Positions 8,850-17,456 of a stretch of 64,000 bases of DNA are shown in pieces (the first letter of the stretch is position 1; every line of letters begins with the position of its first letter). Under the pieces are notes generated by a model. It did no database searches. It saw only the letters and a program-made list of their open reading frames with translations, and had not been told where the DNA came from. Made by a program: the position numbers and the translations under genes. The stretch spans positions 992,001 to 1,056,000 of the forward strand of contig NZ_CP174607.1 of assembly GCF_045999315.1 (NCBI RefSeq), in the 5' to 3' direction. The stretch comes from Peredibacter sp045999315. GTDB lineage: Bacteria > Bdellovibrionota > Bacteriovoracia > Bacteriovoracales > Bacteriovoracaceae.

Positions 8850-10057
8850 AGACCTACGTTCATCTCAATCAATTAGTAACTCTGGAAGGCGCCCTTAAAA
8901 AAGACGGGCGCCGACTGGTTCCCGCTGATTTATCAATCATCGAGGACGGAGCGATTGTATTTGATGATGAACGTATCGTTTGGACCGGAAAGTCTGTGGA
9001 CCTTCCAACTGAATACCAAAAAAACGCCGTCGACATGAAAGGACACGTGCTAACACCAGAGATGGTGGACTCGCACACTCACATTGTCTTTGGTGGTGAT
9101 CGCGCTCAAGAGTATGCAGATCGTTTAAATGGTGTGAGCTATGAAGAAATCGCCAAGCGTGGCGGTGGGATTCTTCTCACCATGACCCAAACGAATAAGG
9201 CCTCCACTGAAGAGCTTTTCAATTCCGCTTGTGCGCGCATTGAAAGACTTCACTCTTACGGAATCGGCACGATTGAAATTAAGTCCGGCTATGGCCTTAA
9301 CTTCGAGAAAGAATATGAAGTGTCCCTCGTGATTGATCGCCTGAAGAAAAAGTATCAACCAAGGATTCAAATCTTTAATACTTATCTCGCGGCCCATGAT
9401 GTCCCTCGCACTTTCTCTTCTTCCTCTCAGTACCTAAAAGAAGTGGTTCTACCCCTTCTTGAAAAACTGGCCTCGATGCAAATCATTGATGCTGTGGATA
9501 TCTTCCACGAGAAGAATTATTTCACTGCTGAGGACGCGGATCTTTTATTCACTCGTGCTAAAGAACTGGGCATTGCTCGTAAGATCCACGCGGATGAATT
9601 AAATGATAATGATGGCGCGAAACTCGCTGTAAAACACGAGGCGCTTTCGGCTGACCATCTATTAAGAATTTCTGCTTCCGGAATTGAAGCTCTGGCCAAC
9701 TCAAAAACAGTCGCCACTCTTCTTCCTGGAACCGCCTTCTTCTTAGGAAAGCCACTGGCCCCTGCTCGTACCATTCTTGATGGTGGAGCGAAGGTCGCAA
9801 TCGCCTCAGATTACAATCCTGGTTCTTGCCACTGTGATAACCTGCTCCTGATTGCTTCAATCGCCTCGGCCCAAATGAAGCTTAATCAAGCGGAACTTTG
9901 GACAGGGATTACCATGAATGCGGCCGCGGCCTTAGCGCTTCCAAAGCAAGGCGCCCTTGTACCGGGAATGCGTCCAAGATTCTCGCTATTTAAGACGGAA
10001 AGCCTGTCTCACATTACTTATAATTGGGGCAAGAACTTCGCGGTAAACACCCTATAA
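8846..10057 (+). CDS. hutI: Imidazolonepropionase
   Basis: This metal-dependent amidohydrolase opens the ring of imidazolone propionate to N-formimino-L-glutamate, the third step of histidine breakdown. The 403 residues fit the family. The metal-binding HxH is at His77/His79 in VDSHTHIVFGG. Later ligand regions are AAHDVPR, KIHADELNDNDGA, SADHL and SDYNPGS. The start overlaps the hutU stop by 4 nt. Conversion of the product to glutamate needs hutG, or hutF plus hutG-like genes, none of which lie nearby, so the pathway must be finished elsewhere on the chromosome. Confidence 0.97.
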   Translation: MKTYVHLNQLVTLEGALKKDGRRLVPADLSIIEDGAIVFDDERIVWTGKSVDLPTEYQKNAVDMKGHVLTPEMVDSHTHIVFGGDRAQEYADRLNGVSYEEIAKRGGGILLTMTQTNKASTEELFNSACARIERLHSYGIGTIEIKSGYGLNFEKEYEVSLVIDRLKKKYQPRIQIFNTYLAAHDVPRTFSSSSQYLKEVVLPLLEKLASMQIIDAVDIFHEKNYFTAEDADLLFTRAKELGIARKIHADELNDNDGAKLAVKHEALSADHLLRISASGIEALANSKTVATLLPGTAFFLGKPLAPARTILDGGAKVAIASDYNPGSCHCDNLLLIASIASAQMKLNQAELWTGITMNAAAALALPKQGALVPGMRPRFSLFKTESLSHITYNWGKNFAVNTL

Positions 10058-10097
10058 AGAGTTCACAGTTCCACCTCCTTATCTGATTTCATGGCTT

Positions 10098-10122
10098 AAT
10101 ACTCCAAACCAATTGGAGTATT
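10098..10122 (+). promoter_or_regulatory. Hairpin masking the Shine-Dalgarno of the gene at 10124
   Basis: AATACTCCAA (10098-10107) pairs perfectly with TTGGAGTATT (10113-10122) across a 5-nt loop. The 3' arm contains GGAG (10115-10118), the only ribosome-binding sequence, and ends 1 nt before the ATG at 10124. No U-run follows, so it is a poor intrinsic terminator for hutI. It is better read as a translation-control hairpin, which is an inference. Confidence 0.6.
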
Positions 10123-10123
10123 T

Positions 10124-10744
10124 ATGAAAGGTCTTTTAGCGCTATTAACATTTGCGACGACTCTCTCTGCTTTTGCCACTTGTCCGACAATTGAATTACC
10201 TAATCAATTCAAAGCGCGTGAACAATGGATCTCCATCGGGACAGACATGGAACTGACCGCCAATAAAACTCGCATCGGTGAAATTGAAGAACGAATCATC
10301 CGCCTCACTCCAACTTTTGACCTCTATAATGTTGATGGAAAAAAAGTCGCTCATGCTCGTAAGAAGATTTTTAGTTGGGGAACTACGATTGAGGTGACTG
10401 ATTGTGAAGACAAGCTGATTGGAAAAGTTAAAGAGAACGTTTTCCGTTCTATCTGGGACTTTTACACCCGCTACGACATCCTTGATGCTAACGATAACGT
10501 GATTGCCGCCACTGAGAAGATGGAATTTTTCAGCACAAATTTCACTGTCTTCACTCAAAAAGATAAGAAGAAAGAAGAGATCATGAAGATGACCCGTCCC
10601 ATGTTAAACCTTGTGACTGATGCCTGGACCGTGAAAATTTCCAAGGAAGGTGTCATTGACCCAAGAGTTCTTGTGATGATTCCGGCCTTCAAAACTTCTG
10701 CTGACAACGAACAACGGGAAAAAGAAAAAGAGAAGAAAAAATAG
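10124..10744 (+). CDS. Exported protein, possible LURP-one/tubby-like fold
   Basis: The 206-residue product has a signal peptide (MKGLLALLTFATTLSAFA, cleavage near residue 18) and a single mature Cys near the new N-terminus. The core is a series of short beta-strands with repeated pattern: FDLYNVDGKKVAHARKKIF, then TIEVTDCEDKLIGKVKENVF, then YDILDANDNVIAATEKM. This resembles the strand-turn repeats of LURP-one-related (tubby-like) proteins, but the match is by eye only. The tail is highly charged (REKEKEKKK). It converges with the TlpA-like gene, whose stop codon abuts its own. Its role is unknown. The start is fixed by GGAG 5 nt upstream, buried in a hairpin. Confidence 0.55.
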   Translation: MKGLLALLTFATTLSAFATCPTIELPNQFKAREQWISIGTDMELTANKTRIGEIEERIIRLTPTFDLYNVDGKKVAHARKKIFSWGTTIEVTDCEDKLIGKVKENVFRSIWDFYTRYDILDANDNVIAATEKMEFFSTNFTVFTQKDKKKEEIMKMTRPMLNLVTDAWTVKISKEGVIDPRVLVMIPAFKTSADNEQREKEKEKKK

Positions 10745-11299
10745 TTACATCGCCAGTTGTTTATCAATCATGTCTAAGAAGTCCTTATCCATAAAATTAT
10801 GGAGCTTCTTATTCACGTAGATCACTTTGCCTTTGTGATAAATGATCGACACTGGATAGGTTCTAATCAAGAACATCTCAGAAATATGGCTACGAGGGTC
10901 TTCCACTGACTCAAAGTTTAAGTGGTACTTCGCCTCAGTTTTACGGATGTGCTCGGCCGCATCCGCATCGTCCCCATTGATGCCAATGACCTTCACCTTA
11001 CCTTTGTATTTCTCCTGAAACTGCACTAGAGAAGAAAACTCTTTTAGGCAGGGAATACACCAAGATGCCCAGAAATTAAGCAGGATGATAGGAGTCGGAT
11101 CTTTCTTGAGTTCAATAGTCGTATTTTTAGACGTCGTTAATTTAAGCGTTTGGAAATTGGTCTCATATACGGAGTGTTTTTGTTTGTCCTCATCCACTAA
11201 TTCCGCGTTACTATTGAAGGTGTCCCAAAGAATTTGGGTGGAGAGAAAGCCCGTGAAGGCCATGATAAAGAGCAGAATGGGAATAAGCTTTTTCTTCAT
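10745..11299 (-). CDS. TlpA/ResA-like membrane-anchored thioredoxin
   Basis: This 184-residue protein has an N-terminal membrane anchor (about 5-25) and a periplasmic thioredoxin fold. The redox motif is in LNFWASWCIPCLKEF, with Cys81 and Cys84 and the WCxPC arrangement typical of the TlpA/ResA/CcmG group. A cis-Pro region (RTYPVSIIYHKGK) and the GINGDD strand are present. It probably reduces disulfides in apo-cytochromes or other envelope proteins; no cytochrome c maturation genes are adjacent, so the substrate is unknown. It is a single gene, converging with the exported protein at 10124. Confidence 0.85.
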   Translation of the reverse strand: MKKKLIPILLFIMAFTGFLSTQILWDTFNSNAELVDEDKQKHSVYETNFQTLKLTTSKNTTIELKKDPTPIILLNFWASWCIPCLKEFSSLVQFQEKYKGKVKVIGINGDDADAAEHIRKTEAKYHLNFESVEDPRSHISEMFLIRTYPVSIIYHKGKVIYVNKKLHNFMDKDFLDMIDKQLAM

Positions 11300-11346
11300 T
11301 TCAAACTTCCTTATGGAACCAAATTGTATCTAAGAATGAAAGATTT

Positions 11347-11565
11347 ATGAAGCCCTGGAACATATTGACTCAAAAGACTCGTAAAAAGCTGGGAGAACGC
11401 GGCCAATCTATTGTGGAATTCGTGTTGCTCCTCTGCGTCCTAATGGGAATTTCTTACGGATTCGTAAGCTTTATGAATCGTAACCTTTCGCGCTATTGGG
11501 AATACTCTGCAAATCTCATCATAAACGATAGACCAAATGGACCGAAAGCGGTTGAATTACGGTAA
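11347..11565 (+). CDS. Small TadE/Flp-type pilin-like protein
   Basis: This 72-residue protein has a basic leader (MKPWNILTQKTRKKLGERG) followed by QSIVEFVLLLCVLMGISYGF. A Gly then a hydrophobic helix with Glu at position 5 (Gly|Gln-Ser-Ile-Val-Glu-Phe) is the class III prepilin peptidase pattern of TadE/TadF and Flp pilins. The remaining 30 residues are polar and end in NDRPNGPKAVELR. No tad/cpa secretion genes are nearby, so it would be an orphan minor pilin or an independent membrane microprotein. It lies 27 nt upstream of glpK. A coding call is supported by the ordered leader-helix architecture; function is inferred. Confidence 0.6.
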   Translation: MKPWNILTQKTRKKLGERGQSIVEFVLLLCVLMGISYGFVSFMNRNLSRYWEYSANLIINDRPNGPKAVELR

Positions 11566-11592
11566 GCAATTTTTTGAATTAAGGATGGATTC

Positions 11593-13071
11593 ATGAATTA
11601 TCTATTGGCCATTGATCAAGGCACAACAGGCACAACTGCGCTCATTATTGATGCCAAAACCCTCAAAGTCCTCAATAAAGAAAAATCTGACTACCGACAA
11701 ATTTATCCCAAGCCTGGTTGGGTCGAACACGACCTCAACGATATCTGGGAATCAGTTTCAATTGCGGTTGGCTCTGTCATTAAAAGAACCAAAATTGATC
11801 CAAAACAAATCGGCGCCATTGGCATTACTAATCAACGTGAGACCACTTGTGCTTACAATAAAAAAGGTGCTCCTCTTCATCATGCCATCGTTTGGCAGGA
11901 TCGTCGTACCGCCGCTTATTGTGAAGAGCACTCTGCAAAGTATATGGAAGTCTGTCGTAAAAAAACCGGTCTTCCTCTCGATCCTTATTTTTCGGGAACA
12001 AAAATGCGCTGGTTCCTGGATCATGTACCGGCAGTAAAAGTTGCGGCCGATAGAAAAGATCTTTGCCTTTCAACAGTTGATACTTTTCTGGTTCATCGAC
12101 TGACAGATGGCAAGAGCTATGTGACTGAAGCTTCAAACGCTTCAAGAACCATGCTAATGAATTTGGAGACCTTCAATTGGGACTCGGAGCTTCTTTCCTT
12201 CTTTGATATTTCCCGCGAGTTCTTGCCGGAGATCCGTGAATCATTCACAAACTTCGGTGAAACGAAAAACTGCGGCATTCTTCCCGACGGAATTCCTATT
12301 CTTTCTATTCTGGGTGACCAACAAGCGGCCCTCTTCGGCCAAGCTTGTGTCCGTGTAGGTGACATTAAATCAACTTACGGTACCGGGGCCTTCTTACTTT
12401 TAAATACGGGTGAGAAATTGATTCATTCAACAACCGGACTTCTCACAACTGCTGCCTACTCTTTTCGTGGCCATAAAGTTTATGCCCTTGAAGGTTCGGC
12501 CTACATCGCAGGTGCAGCGGTTCAATGGCTCCGTGATAACTTGAAGAGCATTAAATCTTCTCCAGAAGTCTCTGAACTTGCGGCCCAAGTGACTGACCTC
12601 TCGCAAATGGAACACGTACTCTTTATGCCGTTTTTCACAGGTATCGGAACTCCTTATTGGAACTCACACGCGAAGGCCGCCATCGTAGGACTCACTCGCG
12701 ATACCCACAACGGTCATATTGCTCGTGCGTGTCTTGAAGGCATTGCACTTTCACTTAATGATTCTGTTTCGAGCTTTAAAAAAGATTTTCCTCACCTCAA
12801 CGACATTCGTGTTGATGGTGGAGCTGCCGCTAACGACATTCTGATGCAAATGCAGGCGAACTTCTCGCAGAAAACAATTCTTCGTCCTCAGGTCATTGAT
12901 ACCACTGCTTTCGGCGTGGCAGTTGGTTGTCTCGTTGGACGTGGGGAAGTGAGTATTGAGGACATGGGTCGCTACTGGAAACTTGAGAAAGAGTTCACTC
13001 CAGAGAAGAACCCTTATTACGGAAAAAAGAAGAATCTTTGGGACGAAACTATTAAGCGTCTCTATCTCTAA
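11593..13071 (+). CDS. glpK: Glycerol kinase
   Basis: It phosphorylates glycerol to sn-glycerol-3-phosphate with ATP in the cytoplasm, feeding glycolysis or phospholipid synthesis. The 492-residue protein begins with the phosphate-binding DQGTTGTTALI. It shows the FGGY-family regions ITNQRET, IVWQDRRT, GDQQAALFGQ and STYGTGAFLL, and the late VDGGAAAN adenine-binding segment. Length and motifs are typical. The Shine-Dalgarno AAGGATGG precedes the start. No glpF transporter or glpD dehydrogenase is adjacent. For a predator, glycerol from digested prey lipids is a plausible source, but that is inference. Confidence 0.97.
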   Translation: MNYLLAIDQGTTGTTALIIDAKTLKVLNKEKSDYRQIYPKPGWVEHDLNDIWESVSIAVGSVIKRTKIDPKQIGAIGITNQRETTCAYNKKGAPLHHAIVWQDRRTAAYCEEHSAKYMEVCRKKTGLPLDPYFSGTKMRWFLDHVPAVKVAADRKDLCLSTVDTFLVHRLTDGKSYVTEASNASRTMLMNLETFNWDSELLSFFDISREFLPEIRESFTNFGETKNCGILPDGIPILSILGDQQAALFGQACVRVGDIKSTYGTGAFLLLNTGEKLIHSTTGLLTTAAYSFRGHKVYALEGSAYIAGAAVQWLRDNLKSIKSSPEVSELAAQVTDLSQMEHVLFMPFFTGIGTPYWNSHAKAAIVGLTRDTHNGHIARACLEGIALSLNDSVSSFKKDFPHLNDIRVDGGAAANDILMQMQANFSQKTILRPQVIDTTAFGVAVGCLVGRGEVSIEDMGRYWKLEKEFTPEKNPYYGKKKNLWDETIKRLYL

Positions 13072-13098
13072 TCACTGGCACTTCTATTGCAATCTAAT

Positions 13099-13130
13099 CC
13101 CTCAAACTGATTTTAATAAAGGTTTGAGGG
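13099..13130 (+). promoter_or_regulatory. Hairpin masking the Shine-Dalgarno of the lipoprotein gene at 13135
   Basis: CCCTCAAAC (13099-13107) pairs perfectly with GTTTGAGGG (13122-13130) across a 14-nt AU-rich loop. The GAGGG in the 3' arm is the ribosome-binding site, 4 nt before ATG 13135. No U-run follows. The arrangement copies that upstream of the gene at 10124. A glpK terminator is the alternative reading. Confidence 0.55.
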
Positions 13131-13134
13131 ACTT

Positions 13135-14331
13135 ATGCTGTCTAAAATTTTGACATCCGTCTTGGTTTTAACACTCATTGGTTGTGACTCCAAAGAGTAT
13201 AAAAAATCTGATAATGCCAATGTAGATATCGTTCAGGAACTCAATCAGGGTGAATCTGAAACCGTCATTAATAAACTTACTTCCAAAAACAGTTTGAGCT
13301 CCAGAGAGCGCTACTACCTCGCCTCTGCCCAATCTACTTCAGGTGGGATTGATGTTTATAGTCTTTATCCCCTGCTTGAAATGCAGCTTTTTAGAAAAAA
13401 CGCTCTTGAGTGGTCAGAAATTTCCAAAGAAAAAAACCCCTACCTGAAATTTATGAAATCTCAGGAGAACATTGATTACGAAAAACGTAAGAAGAAGCGT
13501 GAAGAAAAATGGAAAAATTATTTACCAAAGATCATTAAGAAGAATGATCTCATGACTGAAAAGCCGACTCTAGATCATTTTCAGAAGTATAATTCACAGG
13601 CGAATTTAGAGGAATACGCAGAACTCGATCAAAAGTTGCAACAATTAGTAGCGCAATTACTTAAAGAGCCTGGGGACAAGGACTCAAGGCGTGACGATTT
13701 ATACGAAGCTGTTGATAAGCTCATTGAAGAGAACAATAACATCATGAGCTACTATGATCTTACTTCATATTACCAAGATCAATTAGAAATTGAGTCTCGC
13801 AAACAGGCCTATCTGAATCCTGAACAACAAGGTTTTGCAAAATTTGGCAAAGGCTGGGAAATGATCTTCATGAATATCTTGTGGAACACCTATGAGGCGA
13901 TTCCCATCATGAAACAACTTCCGTCCCTTTCCAATCAGCAACAAACAACGATCACTAGCGCCCTTGAAAACTATAAGAAAGTCTTGAATGACGAAGAATT
14001 CAAAGAAGTCGCTTTAAAGAATATTGCCATTCTGTCCGGTGTGTCCTTACTAAGTGTCTACAAAGAAAGTTTTGATTTGGATGATATCGAATCCATTGAA
14101 GACCTCATGTGTGGCTTTGAACCGGCGGTCCTGACAGATAACTATTCACTAATTCGTGAAAGAATCATTTTTCTAAGTGATACCTATGCCTCTTCTGGTT
14201 CGACAGACCTAGATCGCTATAAAGAAGAATTTGAAAAGGTAAAAGCGGAACTTCCTGAATCTTTGACCCCGGAAGAAAAGGCCCGTTATGTCGAGGACAT
14301 CGAGAACTTTAAGATCGGACGTTGCTTTTAG
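13135..14331 (+). CDS. Predicted lipoprotein, lineage-specific, helical
   Basis: This 398-residue protein starts with a lipoprotein signal peptide (MLSKILTSVLVLTLIGCDSK) with lipobox Leu-Ile-Gly-Cys17. Asp at position +2 would favour inner-membrane retention by E. coli rules, which may not hold here. The mature part is mostly helical and charged, with a strongly basic stretch around 115-135 (KRKKKREEKWKNYLPK). The region 35-65 resembles one TPR-like hairpin. No enzyme motif is recognised. It heads a three-gene group with two predicted envelope proteins at 14367 and 15434, so a shared outer-membrane function is plausible. The start is set by GAGGG upstream, inside a hairpin. Confidence 0.65.
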   Translation: MLSKILTSVLVLTLIGCDSKEYKKSDNANVDIVQELNQGESETVINKLTSKNSLSSRERYYLASAQSTSGGIDVYSLYPLLEMQLFRKNALEWSEISKEKNPYLKFMKSQENIDYEKRKKKREEKWKNYLPKIIKKNDLMTEKPTLDHFQKYNSQANLEEYAELDQKLQQLVAQLLKEPGDKDSRRDDLYEAVDKLIEENNNIMSYYDLTSYYQDQLEIESRKQAYLNPEQQGFAKFGKGWEMIFMNILWNTYEAIPIMKQLPSLSNQQQTTITSALENYKKVLNDEEFKEVALKNIAILSGVSLLSVYKESFDLDDIESIEDLMCGFEPAVLTDNYSLIRERIIFLSDTYASSGSTDLDRYKEEFEKVKAELPESLTPEEKARYVEDIENFKIGRCF

Positions 14332-14366
14332 TTGATGAAGCTTTTTAAATAGTTCACACTTTTTAG

Positions 14367-15437
14367 ATGTGGATTATTTTATTGCTCTTTAGTTCCCTGT
14401 CTTGGGGATTTCCCATTCTTCATTTCATTAAGCCTGAGTCTAATTTTACGCAAATTACGACCCTGGATGCTTGTACTACGTTCTTAAATAATCAAAACGA
14501 TATGGTGGGATGTAATCCCGCTTTGTTTCCGCTTCAAAAACAAGAGGGCCTTCGTATGGGCCTTTCAACCATCACTGACGGTGAATCGGTTGAGGTGGGA
14601 CAAAAACTTCTTTTTGATCCAATTGAGGAAGAATTTCTGCAAAAGCTTTTCAAAGAGCAGGCCTTTAACTCATGGGGCGCCAATTCTTATATTGAACTCA
14701 GAACTTCAAAATTTTATCTCGCCTACAATCCACTGGCGGTAAATGCTGACGTCTTTGTTTTCAACCCTTCCTCTCCGGAAGTGGCGATGTCATTAGTAAA
14801 ATCCAATCGCCTTCAAATAACCTCCGGGCTTAAAGTCGCTGAAAACGATTTTTGGACCTTCTCGCTAGGAACTAAAATCTACTATTACCGAAGTGAATAC
14901 TATCAAGACTCGTTCTTTTTAAGTGATCTCACCACAAATGATGTCGATGAGCTTATTAAGCTTAAGAATAGAAGTGGCGTGGCCGGTGACATCGGGGCCT
15001 TCATCAAATTTGAAAACCGATATCTGCCCAAGATTTCCTTCTTGATAAAAAACATCAACTCTCTTTATAAGAATGAAGAAAAAGACATCGTGGCCGAAAA
15101 TCAAATGCGTCCCCTCATGGTATATGAAACCTATTCGAGAGTAGGTTTGGGTTATGACATCAAAAAAAGCTGGGGGGCCCTCAATGCGGAAATCAATCTT
15201 CCGTTTAGAAATTTCTATCAAGATTATTACAACGAATATCTAGTTGGAAGTATCGGCTACTCTCTCACCAGATTTTCTACTCAGTTGTCCTACTCAAAAT
15301 ACCAACAAATTTTTGGATTTAACTTTGGATCCAAGATTGCCTCAGTTGGCATCTTCTATGGAAAATCTCGCCCCTTGGGAGATTTCTCGACCCAGGATGA
15401 AAGTGTTGGTGGCGTAAAAGGAGAGATCTCACTATGA
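14367..15437 (+). CDS. Predicted outer-membrane beta-barrel protein
   Basis: The 356-residue product has a short signal peptide (MWIILLLFSSLSWG, then FPILHF). An early segment, DMVGCNPALFP, resembles the NPA turn at the N-terminus of PorV/TraF-like barrels, as in the protein at 675. The remainder alternates aromatic and polar residues (for example SFGTKIYYYRSEYY-type strands and FSTQLSYSKYQQIFGFNFG), consistent with transmembrane strands. The C-terminus is EISL rather than the usual Phe. It overlaps the next gene by 4 nt and lies 35 nt after the lipoprotein gene. No Shine-Dalgarno is visible upstream. Specific function is not recognised. Confidence 0.6.
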   Translation: MWIILLLFSSLSWGFPILHFIKPESNFTQITTLDACTTFLNNQNDMVGCNPALFPLQKQEGLRMGLSTITDGESVEVGQKLLFDPIEEEFLQKLFKEQAFNSWGANSYIELRTSKFYLAYNPLAVNADVFVFNPSSPEVAMSLVKSNRLQITSGLKVAENDFWTFSLGTKIYYYRSEYYQDSFFLSDLTTNDVDELIKLKNRSGVAGDIGAFIKFENRYLPKISFLIKNINSLYKNEEKDIVAENQMRPLMVYETYSRVGLGYDIKKSWGALNAEINLPFRNFYQDYYNEYLVGSIGYSLTRFSTQLSYSKYQQIFGFNFGSKIASVGIFYGKSRPLGDFSTQDESVGGVKGEISL

Positions 15438-16084
15438 AGATTTTCATCCTTTTCGTCTGTTTCATCTCAAGTCTTTCTTTTGCCACAACAGAAGGTCAAA
15501 GTGCCTATAAATTCTTGAAGCAAAAGAGTGACGAGAGCAAATCCGAAATTCAATTTAATGAATATGAAGACATCATTAGTGGTTCCATTGCCTTTGCCAT
15601 TGGCAACATTGGATATTTCACGACGGATTCCAGTACTCTAAAGATCGCCTACAGTGGTGTTCAAACAGTAGGGATCATCGCAGTTGGACACGGTATCTAC
15701 GATTACTATTATCCGCACTTTGAAACTCGTCTTTTAGGTCTATTAAGTAAGAAAAAGCTCACTCGAGGGCAGCTTTCAGATGGATATGTGAGTCTCCTGG
15801 GAGAAATGGAACGGGCCAAGAGATTATCACTTCTCTGGAGCTCTTCTCTTCTTACCATGCAGTATGGGCTTAACGCTTTTCTCGGAAAAGATGTTCCTCA
15901 GGATTTAAAAGATATTTACCTTTTCTTAGGTGGGGTAAACGCCATCATCGCCGTGTACTCGTATTACAACGTTAGTGATTATGAACAGTACTATCTCAAT
16001 CAAAAGAAAGCGAAGGTCGGCCTTTTTATAGTCCCTGGTCAACGTGACACAAGAGCAGGTCTTGGCATTTCCAAGGCCTGGTAA
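15434..16084 (+). CDS. Exported protein of unknown function, membrane-associated
   Basis: This 216-residue protein has a signal peptide (MKIFILFVCFISSLSFA). Hydrophobic stretches lie at about 48-62, 72-90, 130-150 and 163-180, and the C-terminus reads VGLFIVPGQRDTRAGLGISK and then Ala-Trp. That terminal strand with an aromatic end looks like a barrel insertion signal, but the hydrophobic stretches would also fit inner-membrane helices. I cannot choose. Its start overlaps the barrel gene upstream by 4 nt, which implies joint expression. It ends 1 nt before the convergent radA stop. No family recognised. Confidence 0.55.
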   Translation: MKIFILFVCFISSLSFATTEGQSAYKFLKQKSDESKSEIQFNEYEDIISGSIAFAIGNIGYFTTDSSTLKIAYSGVQTVGIIAVGHGIYDYYYPHFETRLLGLLSKKKLTRGQLSDGYVSLLGEMERAKRLSLLWSSSLLTMQYGLNAFLGKDVPQDLKDIYLFLGGVNAIIAVYSYYNVSDYEQYYLNQKKAKVGLFIVPGQRDTRAGLGISKAW

Positions 16085-16085
16085 G

Positions 16086-17456
16086 TTATTTGAAAAGAAG
16101 ATTTTTCAACTCACTCGCCTTACTGATACCGACGATCTCAAGCTTGTATTTACCCTTGAGGTCCTCGGCCGCTCTCTTAGAAGTGATCACACGCTTATAA
16201 TTCATCTGCGCGATCTCTTTTAAACGCATCTCCATCATCGGTACCGAGCGAACTTCACCAGTCAGACCTACTTCTCCCAGAAAAATAGTGTCGTTAGGAA
16301 TCGCAGTCTGATAGTAAGAACTTAAAAGTGATGCAATAACAGAAAGGTCATTTTCACGTGTAGTAAGTTTCATGCCACCCACTACGTTCACGTAGATATC
16401 ATTATAAGAAAGAGGAATGCCGAGATACTTATCAATCACCGCCACCAAAAGGGCCACCCGATTGGAATCAAGGCCCTGAGTTGTCCGGCGACCTTGAGCA
16501 AATTTGTTTTCAACAACGAGAGCTTGAATCTCTACGAATAAAGATCTACTACCTTCCAAAATACAAGTCAGCGATCTTCCATAAGATCCAGGAAGAGATT
16601 GTTCCAAGAAATACTGAGAGGGATTTTTGATTTCAAGAAGACCCGTTTCTTGCATTTCAAAAATTCCCACTTCATTGGTATTTCCGAAACGGTTTTTCAT
16701 CACTCTAAGCATACGGTACTGGCCCAACTGATCGCCTTCAAAGTAGATCACAGTGTCCACCATGTGCTCTAAGATTTTAGGTCCTGCGATCTGCCCTTCT
16801 TTCGTCACGTGACCAATAATAAAACAGGTCAGATTATAGGCCTTCGCAAAATTCATAAGTTCATAAGTTACTTCACGAATTTGCGTCAGCGTTCCCGCGG
16901 CCGATTCAACCTGATTAGAATGAGTCGTTTGAATCGAATCGAGTACCAGAAATTTTGGTTTTAATTCTTTAACTTGTTCTAAGATTTTCTGCCAATTGGT
17001 CTCATTAAAAATGTAAAAACCATTGTTATTAACACCGAGGCGCTTTGAGCGACCAGCAACCTGAGACTCAGATTCTTCTCCGCTCACATATAAAATGCGC
17101 TCATTTCCATATTCATTCAGAAGTTTTCCACAAACTTCCATAAGAAGAGTCGATTTACCAATTCCGGGCTCACCACCAATAAGTGTGAGTGAACCGACTG
17201 TTACTCCACCACCCATCACTCGATCGAATTCTTCGATCTTGGTTTGATAGCGGTTCACAATTTCGTGTTCAATTTCATTAATGGTTTTAGGACGAGATTC
17301 ACGGCCTGAAACAGATTTAGGTGCGGCCTTGCTGGGTTTAATAGTTTCTTCTTCCGAAAAAGAGTTCCACTGATTACAGTCCGGACACTTTCCAAGCCAC
17401 TTGGCCGATTGATATCCGCATTCCTGACACGTAAAAACTGTTTTGATTTTGGCCAT
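16086..17456 (-). CDS. radA: DNA repair and recombination ATPase RadA
   Basis: RadA is a RecA-like hexameric helicase that extends recombination intermediates by branch migration. The 456 residues carry the full architecture: a C4 zinc finger (CQECGYQSAKWLGKCPDC, 10-27), a Walker A at GGEPGIGKST (94-103), the RadA-specific KNRFG motif (about 255), and a C-terminal Lon-protease-like domain (about 300-456), which in this family lacks protease activity. The start ATG directly abuts the ligA stop codon, so both are in one transcript joining repair helicase and ligase. Confidence 0.97.
   Translation of the reverse strand: MAKIKTVFTCQECGYQSAKWLGKCPDCNQWNSFSEEETIKPSKAAPKSVSGRESRPKTINEIEHEIVNRYQTKIEEFDRVMGGGVTVGSLTLIGGEPGIGKSTLLMEVCGKLLNEYGNERILYVSGEESESQVAGRSKRLGVNNNGFYIFNETNWQKILEQVKELKPKFLVLDSIQTTHSNQVESAAGTLTQIREVTYELMNFAKAYNLTCFIIGHVTKEGQIAGPKILEHMVDTVIYFEGDQLGQYRMLRVMKNRFGNTNEVGIFEMQETGLLEIKNPSQYFLEQSLPGSYGRSLTCILEGSRSLFVEIQALVVENKFAQGRRTTQGLDSNRVALLVAVIDKYLGIPLSYNDIYVNVVGGMKLTTRENDLSVIASLLSSYYQTAIPNDTIFLGEVGLTGEVRSVPMMEMRLKEIAQMNYKRVITSKRAAEDLKGKYKLEIVGISKASELKNLLFK

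Noticed and set aside
11085..11333. 82-residue forward reading frame overlapping the TlpA-like gene
   Set aside because: It is the complement of the thioredoxin gene, which has clear motifs and a better ribosome site.
16352..16365. TTTTCACGTGTAGT as a parS half-site in radA
   Set aside because: Only one arm fits the parS pattern.
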